A stretch of DNA of 64,000 nucleotides from Linnemannia elongata (GCA_036320915.1 JAXBDG010000014.1:1178001-1242000), one strand, 5' to 3'; positions 34,268-46,013 are shown, counted from the stretch's first letter. Numbers and translations: made by a program. The notes: a model not told the origin generated them from the sequence alone.

Positions 34268-35165
34268 GCTACGACCAATTAGGCCGCGGGTCCAAGACAG
34301 TAGAGGCGACGTTGGACTCAGCGGTTATAGGCGTGGTAGACTGAAGGGTTTCGATGGGACCGACTGGAGGGCTGGTAATGGTAGGAAAGGTGACCGTTGT
34401 CGCTTGTGGAGTGATGACGGGAGAGGGGGTGCCGTTGTATCTATATTTCTTGTAGTGCTACTTCTTGATCATGGGGAAGTCAGGTTCGGTCTGGAGGGAG
34501 ATCATACCGCCGTTCTCGGAGTATATAGTCTTACTGGCATAGCTGTTGCACACAGTCGTGGGGTAGGCAGCAATGTTGGTCCTTGGTGCAGAGATGAGAT
34601 TCAATTAATAGTTGGAACCAGTGGCGACAGTGGGAATAATACTCTCAATATGCTTCATACGCTCAAGTATACCAACTTTCTGAAGCGTCATCTTCCATGT
34701 CACCGACTTGGACTCGCCTGCCTTGAGGGTGTACACCAGATCCTGAGTGAACTCGAAGGCGTATTTTAACGCTACTGGAATTTCAGAACTAAACTTCGGT
34801 TTTTTGAGCCCACTCGTACTCTTCCTGCAAGCCTCACCGTTGGCCATGAACTCGATGAAATACATGTTGGCGATAATTGACATTATCTTATCAATACCAT
34901 CGTTGTCGGTGGATGGCAGGACCTTGACTGTCAAGACGCTGCTATAAGGATACTTGGGGTTGACACTGACGAGATTTCGAGGAGTGACAACAGACATCTG
35001 GAGTGTCAACCGTCCAGCGACCAGGGCAGGGTTGGAGTTGGCAGTTGTGTTGGCCCACAAGGTTAGGGTGGGTGTGAATAGCGGGAGATTTCATGTGAGG
35101 CCATTAGCTCTATCCAAGGCAGGGCTTGTTGTAACGAGCGAGGGAAGAACCTTATTTTTCCGAGT
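34268..35165 (-). pseudogene. psi-3: 5'-truncated DUF3712-like pseudogene (alpha type)
   Basis: On the minus strand the match starts near 35165 ('NKVLPSL'), runs through 'TLTLWANTTANSNPAL' and 'VLTVKVLPSTDNDGI', meets an in-frame stop at 34605, and resumes to 'PDFPMIK', 'YRYNGTPSPV' and a Thr-rich tail. The tail is closest to gene B. The N-terminal three quarters are missing and stops interrupt the rest. The 3' flank still resembles those of A and B. Confidence 0.8.
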
Positions 35166-35308
35166 TCAATTGAAAATAAATGATACTATGATGATGATGT
35201 TTATGGTTTTTTTTATACAAAGAGGTTCACCAAAACACTCTCCAATATCTCGGAGACTATCCTACCATTCCTCAACCGTCCACGTCCCATGCCTCCATTC
35301 CTTCCAGC

Positions 35309-37861
35309 TCACTCCTGGCGATAGATCCGTACATGAGGGTAGGTAGAATGGAACCACCCCAAGATCTCATCCGAGACGTTATACTTTTCAGCATCGATCC
35401 GACAAAGCTCTGGCAAACTCTCGACCAACCACTCCAGGTCCTCTTGCTTGAACGACTGGTACAGGCCAAGGACATGCAGTCGCTTGATCGATCGGAACCC
35501 GCTCAACAGCGGACAAGGCGTGTTGCGGTTCAGTTTGGGTCCACATCCCATCAATCCAAGGTACTGGACTTTGCTGACATCCTGGATCGGGTGAAGGGCG
35601 TGTTTCATATCGACATCTCCATCTTTTCCTTGTCCTGGTCGACATACAGATGACTTTGTTGCAGATCCGGATCCATTTCCTGTTTCTTTTGATGATTTGA
35701 TATTGGAGGTGCTGGTGCTGGTGCTGGTACCTGCGCTGGTATGGATGTTGGTGCTTGCACTGCTGCTGCTACCGGCTGTCTTGCAGTGTCGCTGACCGTG
35801 ATGATCCGTTGGGGTTGCAGTACTCGCAGAAGTTGTGAATGTGGATGTGGATGTGGATACAGACATGGTGGCAGTGGTAACACCGGTCAGCATCCTGGTG
35901 AGAAGAGAGACAGGAGTGTCGACCTTGTTGACAACCTCAATCGGCAAAGACCGCTTCTTGCTCTCGATATCTTCCTGTGACTGTTGTTCCTTTGTCTCCG
36001 CCTCTGCAACACGAGCCTTCGCCGTTGACGGAATATAAGGTTCGTAGGATCCAATCAGTCCAATGTGTACAAACATAATCTCCAGATTCGAACACGTCCA
36101 AGCCCGGTCATCAAACGACTCTGGCTCGATCGTCACCCCTGAAGCCTCCAAATGTCGCAATGTAGAGCTGCAGCGTGACAAGAACCGGTGCAGGCCCTTG
36201 GATGAGATCTGTGTGCAGTACTGGATGTCGAGTCGGACAAGGCTCCTGCACTTTTGCGCCAGAATCAACAGATCCTCGTCTCCGACTCGTGTGCCCGACA
36301 GGTTGAGGATCGTCATCTGAGTCAAGGTAGTGAACAGTGGTGTGAATGTTTCCCTCTCGAGTTGCTTGCAGGATCCAATGTCAATCGCGTATAGTCGTGG
36401 ACAACTCTCCTGCATAACCCGAATCATTTCTGACGTAATCACCAGTGTCTCGTTCCGGGCGAAGGAGAGCTCCAGCAAGTTGGGGCAGTTCCTGATCATT
36501 CCTGTAAGATACTCTGCTGAGACGGTGACCTCCTTCATCGCAAGGTATTTGATCCGCGTAGGGACAATCTCGAGGTCAGCCTTCCTTGCCACCACCAGTC
36601 CTGATTCTGATCCTCCGCCAATGACTGCTCCATGAACCGGCATGGCGGCGCTGTCATCCAGATGTACGCGCGAGAGGGACAAAAAGTCGAGGTTCTCACA
36701 TTGGCGCAAGATATCAGCGAGGTGATGTTGGTTGACTGTCATGTTGATGATCTTGAGGGTCGTAAGCTGATGCATTATCTGGATAGCCTTGGAACTTTCA
36801 GCCGACAATTCCGAAGCGACCGAGCTGAGGACCAGAGACGTGAGCGTGTCAGAGACCTTTGCTAGGATCTTTTCCCGAACTGCCATCGGCTCCTTGCCCC
36901 CATGAAAGGCGATCCCCTTGAGTCGAGGGAACTGACAAAGCAGCATCTCCTCATAGTCGGTCCAGTCTTCGCACTTGATCGACCGAATGTAGTGTGACTG
37001 GGATTGAATCGAGGCGCAGAACCGACCGAACCGCCAATGCTTGTCGACAATGTGACGCCAGAGAAGCGGCGTACAGTGGGTCGACCAGAATTTCGAGACT
37101 CGACAGCACTTTGCCAGCGAAGGCTTGTCCAGGAACTCGGCCACCGACCGAATGATTTCTGGGACATCAAACATGCGATTCTGGACCAAGGGATACGTCG
37201 CCTCCTCCTCCTCCTTTTCTTTCGACGGGGAAGCCTTATCGTTGTTGGTGTTGATGTTGTTGTACACCTCCATGACGCCATTCTCGGTGGTGATGGATAT
37301 ATTCTTGGTACCGTCCTCGTGACTGTTCGCGGTAGTAGTCAAGGGGCCCTTATCCAAATCCATCGAAAGAACGGTGGACTCGATTTCATGGGTCGTCAAG
37401 TCGCTCTCCTTCCGCTTGTTGCTGGGCAGGCCTCCTGCGACCACAGTGGTCAAGACCTTAGAGGTAGTTCCGCCTTGTTGTAAGGCAAGGTGTCCCTCTC
37501 TGGCAGCGTGCATGGTCTTGGTAGTGGTCGAATGAGGGGTCTTGTGTACGAATGGCGAAACAATGCGAGCGAGCGACATGCCAGCTTTAGCTGTGGTTGC
37601 TGTTCCTGTTGCCGCAGTTGTGACAGTTTCCATGTCGTAGTCAGCCAACTCTTGTCCACTGGTGAAAGAAGAAGACGCGCTGGAGGCATTGGTTGTTGTG
37701 TCGTTGGCAGCAGGAGCAGCAGCAGAAGCAGCAGCGTGGGAAGTGGTCGCAGCCGCGTCTGTGACTTGGAGGAGCGGAGTAGAAGAAGGGGTCGTATTAG
37801 GTTTAAGAGGAGTAGTCACGAACCCAGGGAGGACCCTGAGGATGGAGCTGAGGATGCCCAT
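35309..37861 (-). CDS. F-box/leucine-rich-repeat protein
   Basis: Single exon, 850 aa. I start at the Met of MGILSSILRVLPGF; the upstream in-frame Met (38026) lies in leader-like sequence. An F-box occupies about 222-270 ('VPEIIRSVAEFLDKPSLAKC', then 'VSKFW' and 'LLWRHIV'), followed by leucine-rich repeats of the AMN1/SKP2 type (about 300-600: 'LLILAQKCRSLVRLDIQYC', 'LTSLVLSS'). A Ser/Thr-rich low-complexity region (about 660-750) precedes a last LRR segment ending 'HVRIYRQE'. Such proteins are substrate adaptors of SCF ubiquitin ligases: the F-box binds Skp1 and the LRRs bind the target. The target is unknown. It is followed by a second F-box gene in the same orientation 547 bp upstream. It borders the decayed array, 143 bp from psi-3. 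Confidence 0.85.
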   Translation of the reverse strand: MGILSSILRVLPGFVTTPLKPNTTPSSTPLLQVTDAAATTSHAAASAAAPAANDTTTNASSASSSFTSGQELADYDMETVTTAATGTATTAKAGMSLARIVSPFVHKTPHSTTTKTMHAAREGHLALQQGGTTSKVLTTVVAGGLPSNKRKESDLTTHEIESTVLSMDLDKGPLTTTANSHEDGTKNISITTENGVMEVYNNINTNNDKASPSKEKEEEEATYPLVQNRMFDVPEIIRSVAEFLDKPSLAKCCRVSKFWSTHCTPLLWRHIVDKHWRFGRFCASIQSQSHYIRSIKCEDWTDYEEMLLCQFPRLKGIAFHGGKEPMAVREKILAKVSDTLTSLVLSSVASELSAESSKAIQIMHQLTTLKIINMTVNQHHLADILRQCENLDFLSLSRVHLDDSAAMPVHGAVIGGGSESGLVVARKADLEIVPTRIKYLAMKEVTVSAEYLTGMIRNCPNLLELSFARNETLVITSEMIRVMQESCPRLYAIDIGSCKQLERETFTPLFTTLTQMTILNLSGTRVGDEDLLILAQKCRSLVRLDIQYCTQISSKGLHRFLSRCSSTLRHLEASGVTIEPESFDDRAWTCSNLEIMFVHIGLIGSYEPYIPSTAKARVAEAETKEQQSQEDIESKKRSLPIEVVNKVDTPVSLLTRMLTGVTTATMSVSTSTSTFTTSASTATPTDHHGQRHCKTAGSSSSASTNIHTSAGTSTSTSTSNIKSSKETGNGSGSATKSSVCRPGQGKDGDVDMKHALHPIQDVSKVQYLGLMGCGPKLNRNTPCPLLSGFRSIKRLHVLGLYQSFKQEDLEWLVESLPELCRIDAEKYNVSDEILGWFHSTYPHVRIYRQE

Positions 37862-38408
37862 CGTTCGCTTGTTGTTCTTGGCGGGGTTGAATTTGTGGTG
37901 GTCGTTGACGACACTACTTATTGTTTTATTGTGTGTGCGGATGTGCTGCGTATGTGTCTGGTGGGGATGAAAGAAGCAATGGGTCTTAATGAAGACGAAA
38001 GTGGGAAGTGGAAGAAAGAAGAACAACGAATGACAATAGGTCCACGAGGTCCCCTTTTATGCAAAATTGAGAGTGAGAGCAGCGGAGATGAACGTATCAC
38101 GGGGCTCAAAAATCGAAATGGATGGTCGCGGTGGCAAAGCCATCTTTCATCTCAAACAATGAGGTCAAACGAACTAAAGGGACCTCACACACAGAGAGAT
38201 AAACGGCAAACAAGAGCAAAGAAAAAGCGAAGCACATAATGAATGGGGGCGAAATGTTCATTTGACAAAACGAAACAAACAAACAAACAGCATCCAGGCC
38301 AATAGGTTCGAAATAAGCCTTTTATTTTGCATCATGCTCCTTCTTTGCCAGCAATGCTGCTCTCTCATCCTGCTAACCAAATGACAAAGAGTCGAAAACA
38401 AAAATAAA
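37862..38408. other. Intergenic region between the two F-box genes
   Basis: Promoter/leader of the downstream F-box gene and 3' region of the other. An (ACAA)-like tract lies near 38275. No further gene is visible. Confidence 0.5.
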
Positions 38409-40796
38409 CTACGGAAAGTGGTACTCCTCCTCACAACAATCCGTCAACTGAAGCGACAACTTGACTCCACACCCCTCACGCTCACGTTCCTCAAACCATC
38501 GTATCATCTCCCTATCCAGTACTGTATTCGCCTTCTGTCGCCTCACAACAACTTTCTTCAGCAACGATGACGACGACAAAGGAGAAACAGCAGCAACCCA
38601 ATCCAAATCAGAAGGCTTGATAGGAATCGGATAACACGTCGTAAACACAACCTCCTCTAACTCCTGCAACTGTGCTAACGAATCATACTCTCGTCCAGCC
38701 TCCAACATCAACCCTTCCTTAATACACAGCCTCTTGAGCTTCTGGAGTCCCGTCAGGAACGCAAACGAGTCCTTGGATCGTTTCGGGGGCTGGGTGTTGT
38801 TTCGCCAGGGAAGGTGGGCGAATCGGACGACAAGTGTTTCCAGTCCTGAACACGCCCATCGTTGTTGCTGTTGCTGGCTGTGCTGTTGACCACATGAAGT
38901 AGAGCCGATTGGTGTTGCCACTGGAGTAGAGGACAGACCCGAGGAGGAGGGTGTTACAGTTGGTGGCGTTACAAGGGTATGGACGAGACTTGGATTAGAC
39001 ACAGTCACGCCTGTACGACTATGGAGGGCACCTTCCTCAGATCCAGATTCATGCTCAGAAACACGGACATATACATCCGCAAGCTCGATCCTGCCACAAC
39101 CACCGCTGCTACCACTGCTGCTGCTACTGCTTCGTCTCCTTGGCAAATACTGGTCCTGCTGATCGGGCGCTGTGGCAACAGGTTGTGGTGCTACAACAAC
39201 AGGAAGGGGCTCCTGCATCTCCACAACCTCTCCTGTAGGTGACTGCATATGCTCCAAATAAAGTGTCGTATTGTACGCATAAAACTCCTTCAAGTAAGGT
39301 GTCCAGCACAAGAACTCGTGCAAGGCCTGGCTGACCTTCTCGCTCGAGCTCACGTTCATGATCGTCAGGCTCGTCAGGAACGATCCTCCCCGCATAGCTG
39401 GCAACTCCCTCATTCCACCTTTCCACGATCCTGGTGACGACGCTGTTGTGGTAGATGGGCAATATGGGAGCTGGGAGGCCTTAATGACATCCATAGTGGC
39501 CTTCGTACAATCTGTGGTCGGCAATCCAAAGGAAACCAGGCTTGGAAAGCAGGTCAGAGCATCACGGACCAGATCTGTATGGAACCCTCCCTGTTGAAGA
39601 CCCACGTGAAATCTTTGTATCTTGGGACAATATTTCGCCAGTGTACCAACCAGACTCTTGCTATTGTTGAGATCCTCCTGCTCCTGCTGTTGTTGTGTCG
39701 TATGTAGAAATTCCATGTCCTGTTGGTGTTGCTGTTGATGCTGATGCTGATGCGGTGACTGAGAACCAGGCGAAGGTCTCCAAAGTGTGGCCGGACTACA
39801 AAGGGACTGAAACTCGACCAGATTCGGACACCGGGCTGCAACACCCTCTAGCTCCTGACGACTCATCTTAAGGTGCTGGATCTTGAGCGACACCAACGAC
39901 TCATGAGCCGGGTATATATGGTGCTTGGGTATAATAGCCTCGGAATCCAGAGGGGTAGGCTGAAAGGTATAAAGGTAAGAGCTACTGTCGACAAAGGATC
40001 CGTGAGAATCGACAACCAGCGTTCGGAGACCGATAGCAGTATCCAGGATAAGATGCAGATCGACCGCAGAGTTAACGGAGGGCCGAATGTCAAGGTGAGC
40101 CAGGGTCGGGATGTGGAAGGGAATGTATCTCGGGGCTGACGGAAGAGGAAGAGGGGTAGTGGTCGCGGCGTCGGCACTACTGTCGTCACGGTAACCAATG
40201 GACTGGAGACTGAAGTGGCCACGGAGAGACAACGTCCTGAGGTTCCTCGTCCTAGCCTTATTTCCCCCTTCCTCTCGTCCTCCACCACCCGCCGTCGCCG
40301 TCAACATGGTCCTCAACAAGACCGATGAGTCGACAAAACTAGTCCCAGCTTGGGAATGAAACATACACCGCAAGGTTCGTATCCGATGGCTGTTTTCTAC
40401 CATCATCTCCTCGATCGTCCTGGCATCGGCATTAGCGCTTGCGACGGCGAAGTTGTTGGAGGTTGCATTTTCCCAGTTGATGGTCTGCCACACGAGATGT
40501 TGACCAACCTGGTGCCACAGAGAGGCAATACGGAGGGAAATTAGGAGGGAAGGACGATCGAGCTGCTCTTGGATCAAGAGGACAATCTCGGGGATCTCGA
40601 GGGCTCTTTTCATGGCTGGCACTGACATAATCGACGGAGACGGCGATGGCGCCAGAGACCTCGGTATCCGCTGCTCGATGTTGCTGTTGTTGGAGTGATT
40701 GCTTTGAGACTCTTCCAATCCCAGAGGACACGATATCCGCAAAGGACCAGCGGAGGTGACCCTCTGTGACGGCTTTTGGTTTATGGTCGTCAGCAT
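38409..40796 (-). CDS. F-box-like protein
   Basis: Single exon of 795 aa from the first Met; Met57 or Met62 ('MSVPAMKRALEIPEI') are alternative starts closer to the domain. The F-box-like segment is at about 62-112 ('IPEIVLLIQEQLDRPSLLIS', 'LVWQTINWEN'), resembling the F-box of the neighbouring gene. LRR-like leucine-patterned segments follow ('RTLSLRGHFSLQ', 'LVSLKIQHLKMS', 'LQKLKRLCIKEG'), interrupted by Gln/His-rich (about 345-365) and Ser-rich (about 560-575) stretches. Likely an SCF adaptor with unknown target. The arrangement suggests an old tandem duplication, though the proteins are strongly diverged. Confidence 0.75.
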   Translation of the reverse strand: MLTTINQKPSQRVTSAGPLRISCPLGLEESQSNHSNNSNIEQRIPRSLAPSPSPSIMSVPAMKRALEIPEIVLLIQEQLDRPSLLISLRIASLWHQVGQHLVWQTINWENATSNNFAVASANADARTIEEMMVENSHRIRTLRCMFHSQAGTSFVDSSVLLRTMLTATAGGGGREEGGNKARTRNLRTLSLRGHFSLQSIGYRDDSSADAATTTPLPLPSAPRYIPFHIPTLAHLDIRPSVNSAVDLHLILDTAIGLRTLVVDSHGSFVDSSSYLYTFQPTPLDSEAIIPKHHIYPAHESLVSLKIQHLKMSRQELEGVAARCPNLVEFQSLCSPATLWRPSPGSQSPHQHQHQQQHQQDMEFLHTTQQQQEQEDLNNSKSLVGTLAKYCPKIQRFHVGLQQGGFHTDLVRDALTCFPSLVSFGLPTTDCTKATMDVIKASQLPYCPSTTTASSPGSWKGGMRELPAMRGGSFLTSLTIMNVSSSEKVSQALHEFLCWTPYLKEFYAYNTTLYLEHMQSPTGEVVEMQEPLPVVVAPQPVATAPDQQDQYLPRRRSSSSSSGSSGGCGRIELADVYVRVSEHESGSEEGALHSRTGVTVSNPSLVHTLVTPPTVTPSSSGLSSTPVATPIGSTSCGQQHSQQQQQRWACSGLETLVVRFAHLPWRNNTQPPKRSKDSFAFLTGLQKLKRLCIKEGLMLEAGREYDSLAQLQELEEVVFTTCYPIPIKPSDLDWVAAVSPLSSSSLLKKVVVRRQKANTVLDREMIRWFEEREREGCGVKLSLQLTDCCEEEYHFP

Positions 40797-42598
40797 GACA
40801 AAAGTAATGGGAGCCGCCGAGGAATGAGAAAGAGTGAGAGTATGTGTGTGTCCTTTTTTTTCAGAAGGTGAGGTTTTTTAAGAAGGTAAAGGTGGAAGAA
40901 GAAGTGTGAGTGAAAAAGTGTTAGTGAAAAAAAGTAGGAAGCAAGATAAGGAAGGTTGATGAGGGCTATTTGAACCCTTGTCCTTACAGACACTCACATA
41001 TAACGCACACCGCGACACAAGCAAAACCAAGCGAAATGCTTAACGACAAAAAAAAAAAGATTATCGCGTACGGCATCGAGATCTCATTTCTTCTTTGGAG
41101 TGTGCGAGTCGCGAGAGCGCTTTGTTATTTACTGTTCGTGCTGTTCTTGTACTCGCACCACACAAAGACCATGGCGTGCTTTTGTTGACACATTTCCCCT
41201 CACTATTCTTGTCGTTTTCCCCTTCTTTCTATTCCCCTCTCCCTTCGAAAAGGCTGCATACGAGAACTGAACAGTGCGCAAAAAAAAAAAAATAGACAGG
41301 GACAGTAAGCGGGGTTTTGGATGAGCTCTTTTTTCTGTTCCTTTTCTTGTTCCTTTTCTTCTTTACAGGTTACTCGAAAGGAAAAACGACTACTGCGAAA
41401 TGAGGTCTTTTTTCATTAATGCCGCACACATACACATAAAATATCTCCCATTCCCCCCCCCATCCATGTCATCGTCGTTCGCTTTTTTCTGTTTGTTTGC
41501 CTTGAGCGATTTCTTTTCAGATAGAACTGCAGCCTTTCTTGCCTTATTGTCTTGCATGTCCTGCCCTGACGCATATGAAGGCAGGTCTCCACCAGCGGCA
41601 TGCATCCACTCCATATGATTTATCCACTATACGTGTTATCAACTGTTCATTGTCACCAAGCCCGCAACAAAAAAAAAGAAAGGAACGCGTACCAGCAAGC
41701 CGTCCATTCCATCTCCTTTTTTTCAACGCATGAAAAGACATTGAGTGAATATCCCTGTTCATACCTCGCTCTCCCTTCTCGTTACTTAAAGAACACTTCA
41801 AGCAAAGCCTGGACTGGCTGATCCTTGTGCGCTAGTCAACAAACGAAAAAAGAACAGAAACACCTCACCAGCGCCCAGGAAGCCCATACCCTTTTCACAA
41901 CCCACCAATCGAATAGCAGTCCTGCCTCTAGAATCCCTACGGTGTTGATAAGAACCCACCATACCAAAAGAAAAGAAAACCAAGAGAAAACTTTGTTTGT
42001 TACCTTTTGAGCCGCACATGTCCAACAAAATAAACAACAAACACATACTTTCGCTCCGCCATGGGAAAAAAACGACCACGGGTCAATTTGGCTCTCAAAA
42101 ACCAATTGCTCTGGGTCGATTCTCTTATCCCTGTGCATATAGAAAAACGGCCTGACATCCGAAATATCCAAGAACCCGCCACTCCTCTCACCTACTGCAA
42201 CATACATACCAAAAAAAATACCAAAAAAAGTCCGACTCAAACCACCTTGTCAGCCCACATCTTGTAATCAAAAGGATCTGACACTCTCTTCTACCACCGC
42301 CACCCCTTCGTTTGTATCTTTGCCGTGAATTTTTTATTTTGCAATGGAAAACTGTTCTTGGTTTACTTGTTATTACACACGCATGGTGAGAACGCGACAT
42401 ACATGGTACACACACATACGTTTCTGGCTGCTGATTGTTGCAGATTGTTTTCTTCGTCCTTGATTTGTTGTTTTCTTGTTGTTTTTGTTGTTACTGTCGA
42501 ATGTTTGATGAGGTTGTCGATGCATTGACAAACACACAGGCGATGATTTTTCGCTAGTGCGTAGTACAACACTTTCAAACCGCACGAACCGAGGTGCG
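40797..42598. other. Intergenic region
   Basis: AT-rich; leader of the F-box-like gene on the left and 3' flank of the MADS-box gene on the right. Only short open stretches and an A-run at about 41281 are visible. No RNA gene was recognised. Confidence 0.5.
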
Positions 42599-42934
42599 TT
42601 ATTTCTCGGTTTTACGTCCTCCCTTCAGTTGTGCCGTCGTTTGAGGAGGTCCTGAGCTCGCTGGAGGTTGTTGCTGTTGTTGATTCTGTTGTTGGGGCGC
42701 CTGTTGCTGTTGCTGAGGTGGAGGTCCTGACCAGTACTGGTTGCCGCCATAGTTGGGTGGTGCATTAGGTGGCGCGTTCTGATAGTGCAGTCCCACTGCT
42801 GGGTAGTTGTACTGCGAAGGGAAAGGGATATGGCTATAGGGGTGAGGATAGCTGGGCACACTCATCGCTGATGAACTTCCATATCCTCCCGAAGGCTGTC
42901 CTTGAAGTGGAGGTGGAGGGTGTCCCTGCTGTGC

Positions 42935-42967
<33 letters not shown>

Positions 42968-44000
42968 TTGATATTGCTGCTGCTGTTGTTGGGGTGAGGG
43001 CTGAGGGGGGGAAGATTGGCCCTGAGAAGCTCCTGGTGCACTCTGAGGGGTTGCTGCCTGAGGATCTTCATAATCGGGTGCTGGTGTTGCCTCTGGAGAT
43101 GCTTGATCCTGAGCCTCCTATAAATGACGATGATCGAATACGATGTCAGCCCTTGCAAGAGAATAGAGAGCAGAGGTTGAATAAAGCACACAAGAGCGAA
43201 AGAGGAGGAACTTACAGGTGAGGCTTCTTTATCGGGGGCATGTAGACAGGCCTGGATAAGGTTCTTTCCTTCGGCCTTTGTGACAAGAGGCTGCAGCTTG
43301 GGCGTCGTGAAGGTGTACACGAGTCCTGTTTCTGAAACAACAAGTAAGAGGACCTGGGTTCCTGTGAGGGTGCTCAGTTCAAACGCCTACCGAGTGCAAA
43401 AAAAAAAGAACAACAAAATGTGGCATGACGTGAGCAAAATTTGTTTGGTGCGTAGTTCGGAAGCGTTAGGACCAATGGAAAGCGTGCACCGGACACTTCC
43501 GAGCAAACTGCCAAAGCACTGAGCATGCAATATAACAAAGACCACAATATATCACTGTCTCGCCCATCCCGCCTTCCTCCCTTCGATTGTCCAACGCCGC
43601 ATAGAAAAGGAATCTAAATTTCCCCTCATGTACCCATGCTGTTATAAGTCGCCGATATTCATCTCCTGAAGAATGTAAAAACACAAATGAGATATCCTTG
43701 CCTGCGCTTGCAAATTACCTTCTTCATGATGCCAGACTTTCGCTTGGAAAAGGTGATATGGCGTCTGCTCTTGTCCTCAATGTACTCAATCTTGATCTTG
43801 CGGCGTCCGGCGCGCTTTCCGCTCTTAGGTGCATCCTCGTCATCATCATCGTCGTCATCATCATCGCCGTCGCCGTCGCCGTGAACCTGTTTGAACTTTT
43901 TGTCGAGATGCTGATCGCCTCCGTTCGAGTTGCCCTCTCCGTTTCCTGTGCTGGAGGTGGGGCTACCGATGGACTGGGCTTGACTCCTCTTTGCGCTCAT
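42599..44000 (-). CDS. MADS-box transcription factor, SRF/MCM1 type
   Basis: Three exons: 44000-43719, 43386-43216 and 43117-42599 (323 aa). The MADS domain (about 67-123) reads 'KIKIEYIEDKSRRHITFSKR' then 'KSGIMKK' at the end of exon 1, and 'AFELSTLTGTQVLLLVVSE' in exon 2. The first intron thus cuts the MADS box after GIMKK. The SAM-like extension 'GLVYTFTTPKLQPLV…LIQACL' is typical of type I (SRF/Mcm1) factors. An Asp run (about 46-54) precedes the domain; the third exon is Gln/Pro-rich and probably a transactivation region. The protein should bind CArG/P-box DNA as a dimer in the nucleus and control cell-cycle, mating or development genes. Identification as the MCM1 orthologue is likely but unproven. 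Confidence 0.9.
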
Positions 44001-46013
44001 GGTACAAACGAAAGGGTCGAAAAGGTGTCGAAAGAAAAGGGGTTGGTGTAAGGGATCGGTTGTTCCTTTTGCGTGCTCTTTTTTGCTTGCTTGTTATGGG
44101 ATAGTCTAGAAAGAAAAGAAAGAGAAAAAAGAAATGACAACAAAGAAAGATATGAGCAAAATGAAGAGAAATGAACAAGGATAATACATGGTTAGGGGGG
44201 GGAGTGAGTGAGTGAAGTGCGGATATAAGATCTGACGACCCCATTTCATTGTATCTTTCTTTTGAGCTGTGCCATCGGGAACGAGATTCCATTCTTGTCA
44301 AGAAGAGTTCTTCCCACCCCACCCGCCCAAAAAGTTGTTTCCTCCGATTCTGACTCTGTGAGAAAGGGCTAGGAGAATATTTTTGGCCCAGCAAATAGCC
44401 TGCGACAATGTAAACAAGACCTTTGTTTCTGAACTTTTTTTTTTGTCTTCCTCACTCTTACTTTTGCTTGTTGCTTGCCCATCACAGTACCTCATTGATG
44501 TTTTTTCAGATGAAAACAGAGTGTGAGAATAAAAAAAGTAGTCAAAAGGGTGACGACAAATAATAGTCGTTAAAAGAGAAGAAAGTGGGAAGGAACACCA
44601 AAGCAACTGAAAACAGCAAAAAGTCTATTCGACATTAACAACGGGCGATTTGGATACTCCCATCCTCATTCACCACAACAACACCCACTTGCCAGTGCCA
44701 GCAGTTTCATCACCCAGTCCGCGGGCAGGGGAATGAATGAATAGAGTCGCGCCCATTTTTCTGTATTTTCATTTCGATTGAACAAAAAGAAAATCCAGAA
44801 GAAGCCGTTGCTTCCCCTCCCACATCAAATGCCCGTCTCTCGCTCTCACTCTACTCACCCACAATTGTTCACACTAGCCAGTGGCCAAATAAAATAAGGA
44901 TATGAACCAACGACCACATACCACTCATACCATTCACCCGCCGTCAATAAGAGGCAAACAAAAAAGAACAATAAAAAACAACCTCTTTTCTTTTGTTCTT
45001 TGCTGATCCATCCACTCCCCTTCCGCTCATTCCTGCACTCTTACTTTTCTCTTTTTTCATAATGAGGTCATGGTGCCAACAGCAGCCACAAAACAAAAGA
45101 GAGACCCACCCAGTCAAGAAAGAACGCCGAGCCCAAAGTCATTCACTGAGTCATCGACTCTTTTTTGTTTGCTATTCATTGATTGTTGTTTGTCTCCCTC
45201 TTGTTATCGTTTCGACCGTCAACAGTGATGTGCCTTTAGCGTCGTAGTGCTTTTGATCGTCATAAAAAAGCCGATCGCTGCGGGGGCCCCATTCTTTGTA
45301 ACAAAAAACCAAGCGTGTACCGATTACGCTGCCCGCGTGTTGTTGTTGCTTGTTGTTGGAAGGAGGGCGATGAGGCTACTGAGGGTCAGACCCCCGACTA
45401 CAACCTTCCTGATGTTTGTCCTCATTGTTGATTGGTTGTAGTGGTGGGTTGTCGTCATGAACTCGTACTCTTTTGTTTTGATTTCCTGGATGGGCAGCTC
45501 TTTTGTCAACAGGCTCGACAATGTAAAGAGAGGTGAGAGAGCAAAAAAAAGAAGAGGGTGTGTGTGTTTCCAGTAGGAGTAGTGTGGGAGAGGAACAAAA
45601 GATAGTGTTGAGAGTGTAAAGGAAGTAAAGAAGGAGAAAGTAGACCCAAGAAGAGAAGACAATTGTCATCTACTTATGGACATGAGGGCTAGCAGACGTA
45701 CCGTTTTGGGAAAACAAGCTGAATAATATTTTAACGTGGGTTGTTGAGTTGGTTTGGTTTGTGTGGAAGAGAGAGAGAGAGCGAGAGGGAGAAGAGGAAC
45801 AAAAAAAGGAGGAGGATAGAGAGTGAGAGAGAGTGAGAGAGTGGGAAACAAGAGTCACCGCGAGAAAGGCGAGAATGAGGGAACGGCAGAGGACAGCAAA
45901 GAGAAAAAAAAAACTATATGTGAGCAAACACAACAAACACGCATTCCGGCACGTGATCATTTTCTTTTCTTGCTTTATTTTCTTGGCTGCGCTTGGGTTA
46001 TGCCTCCAAGCAA
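44001..46013. other. Intergenic region upstream of the MADS-box gene
   Basis: 2 kb with no supportable gene. It holds the long leader/promoter of the MADS-box gene and a GA-rich tract at about 45768-45850. Long promoters are common for such regulators. Confidence 0.5.
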
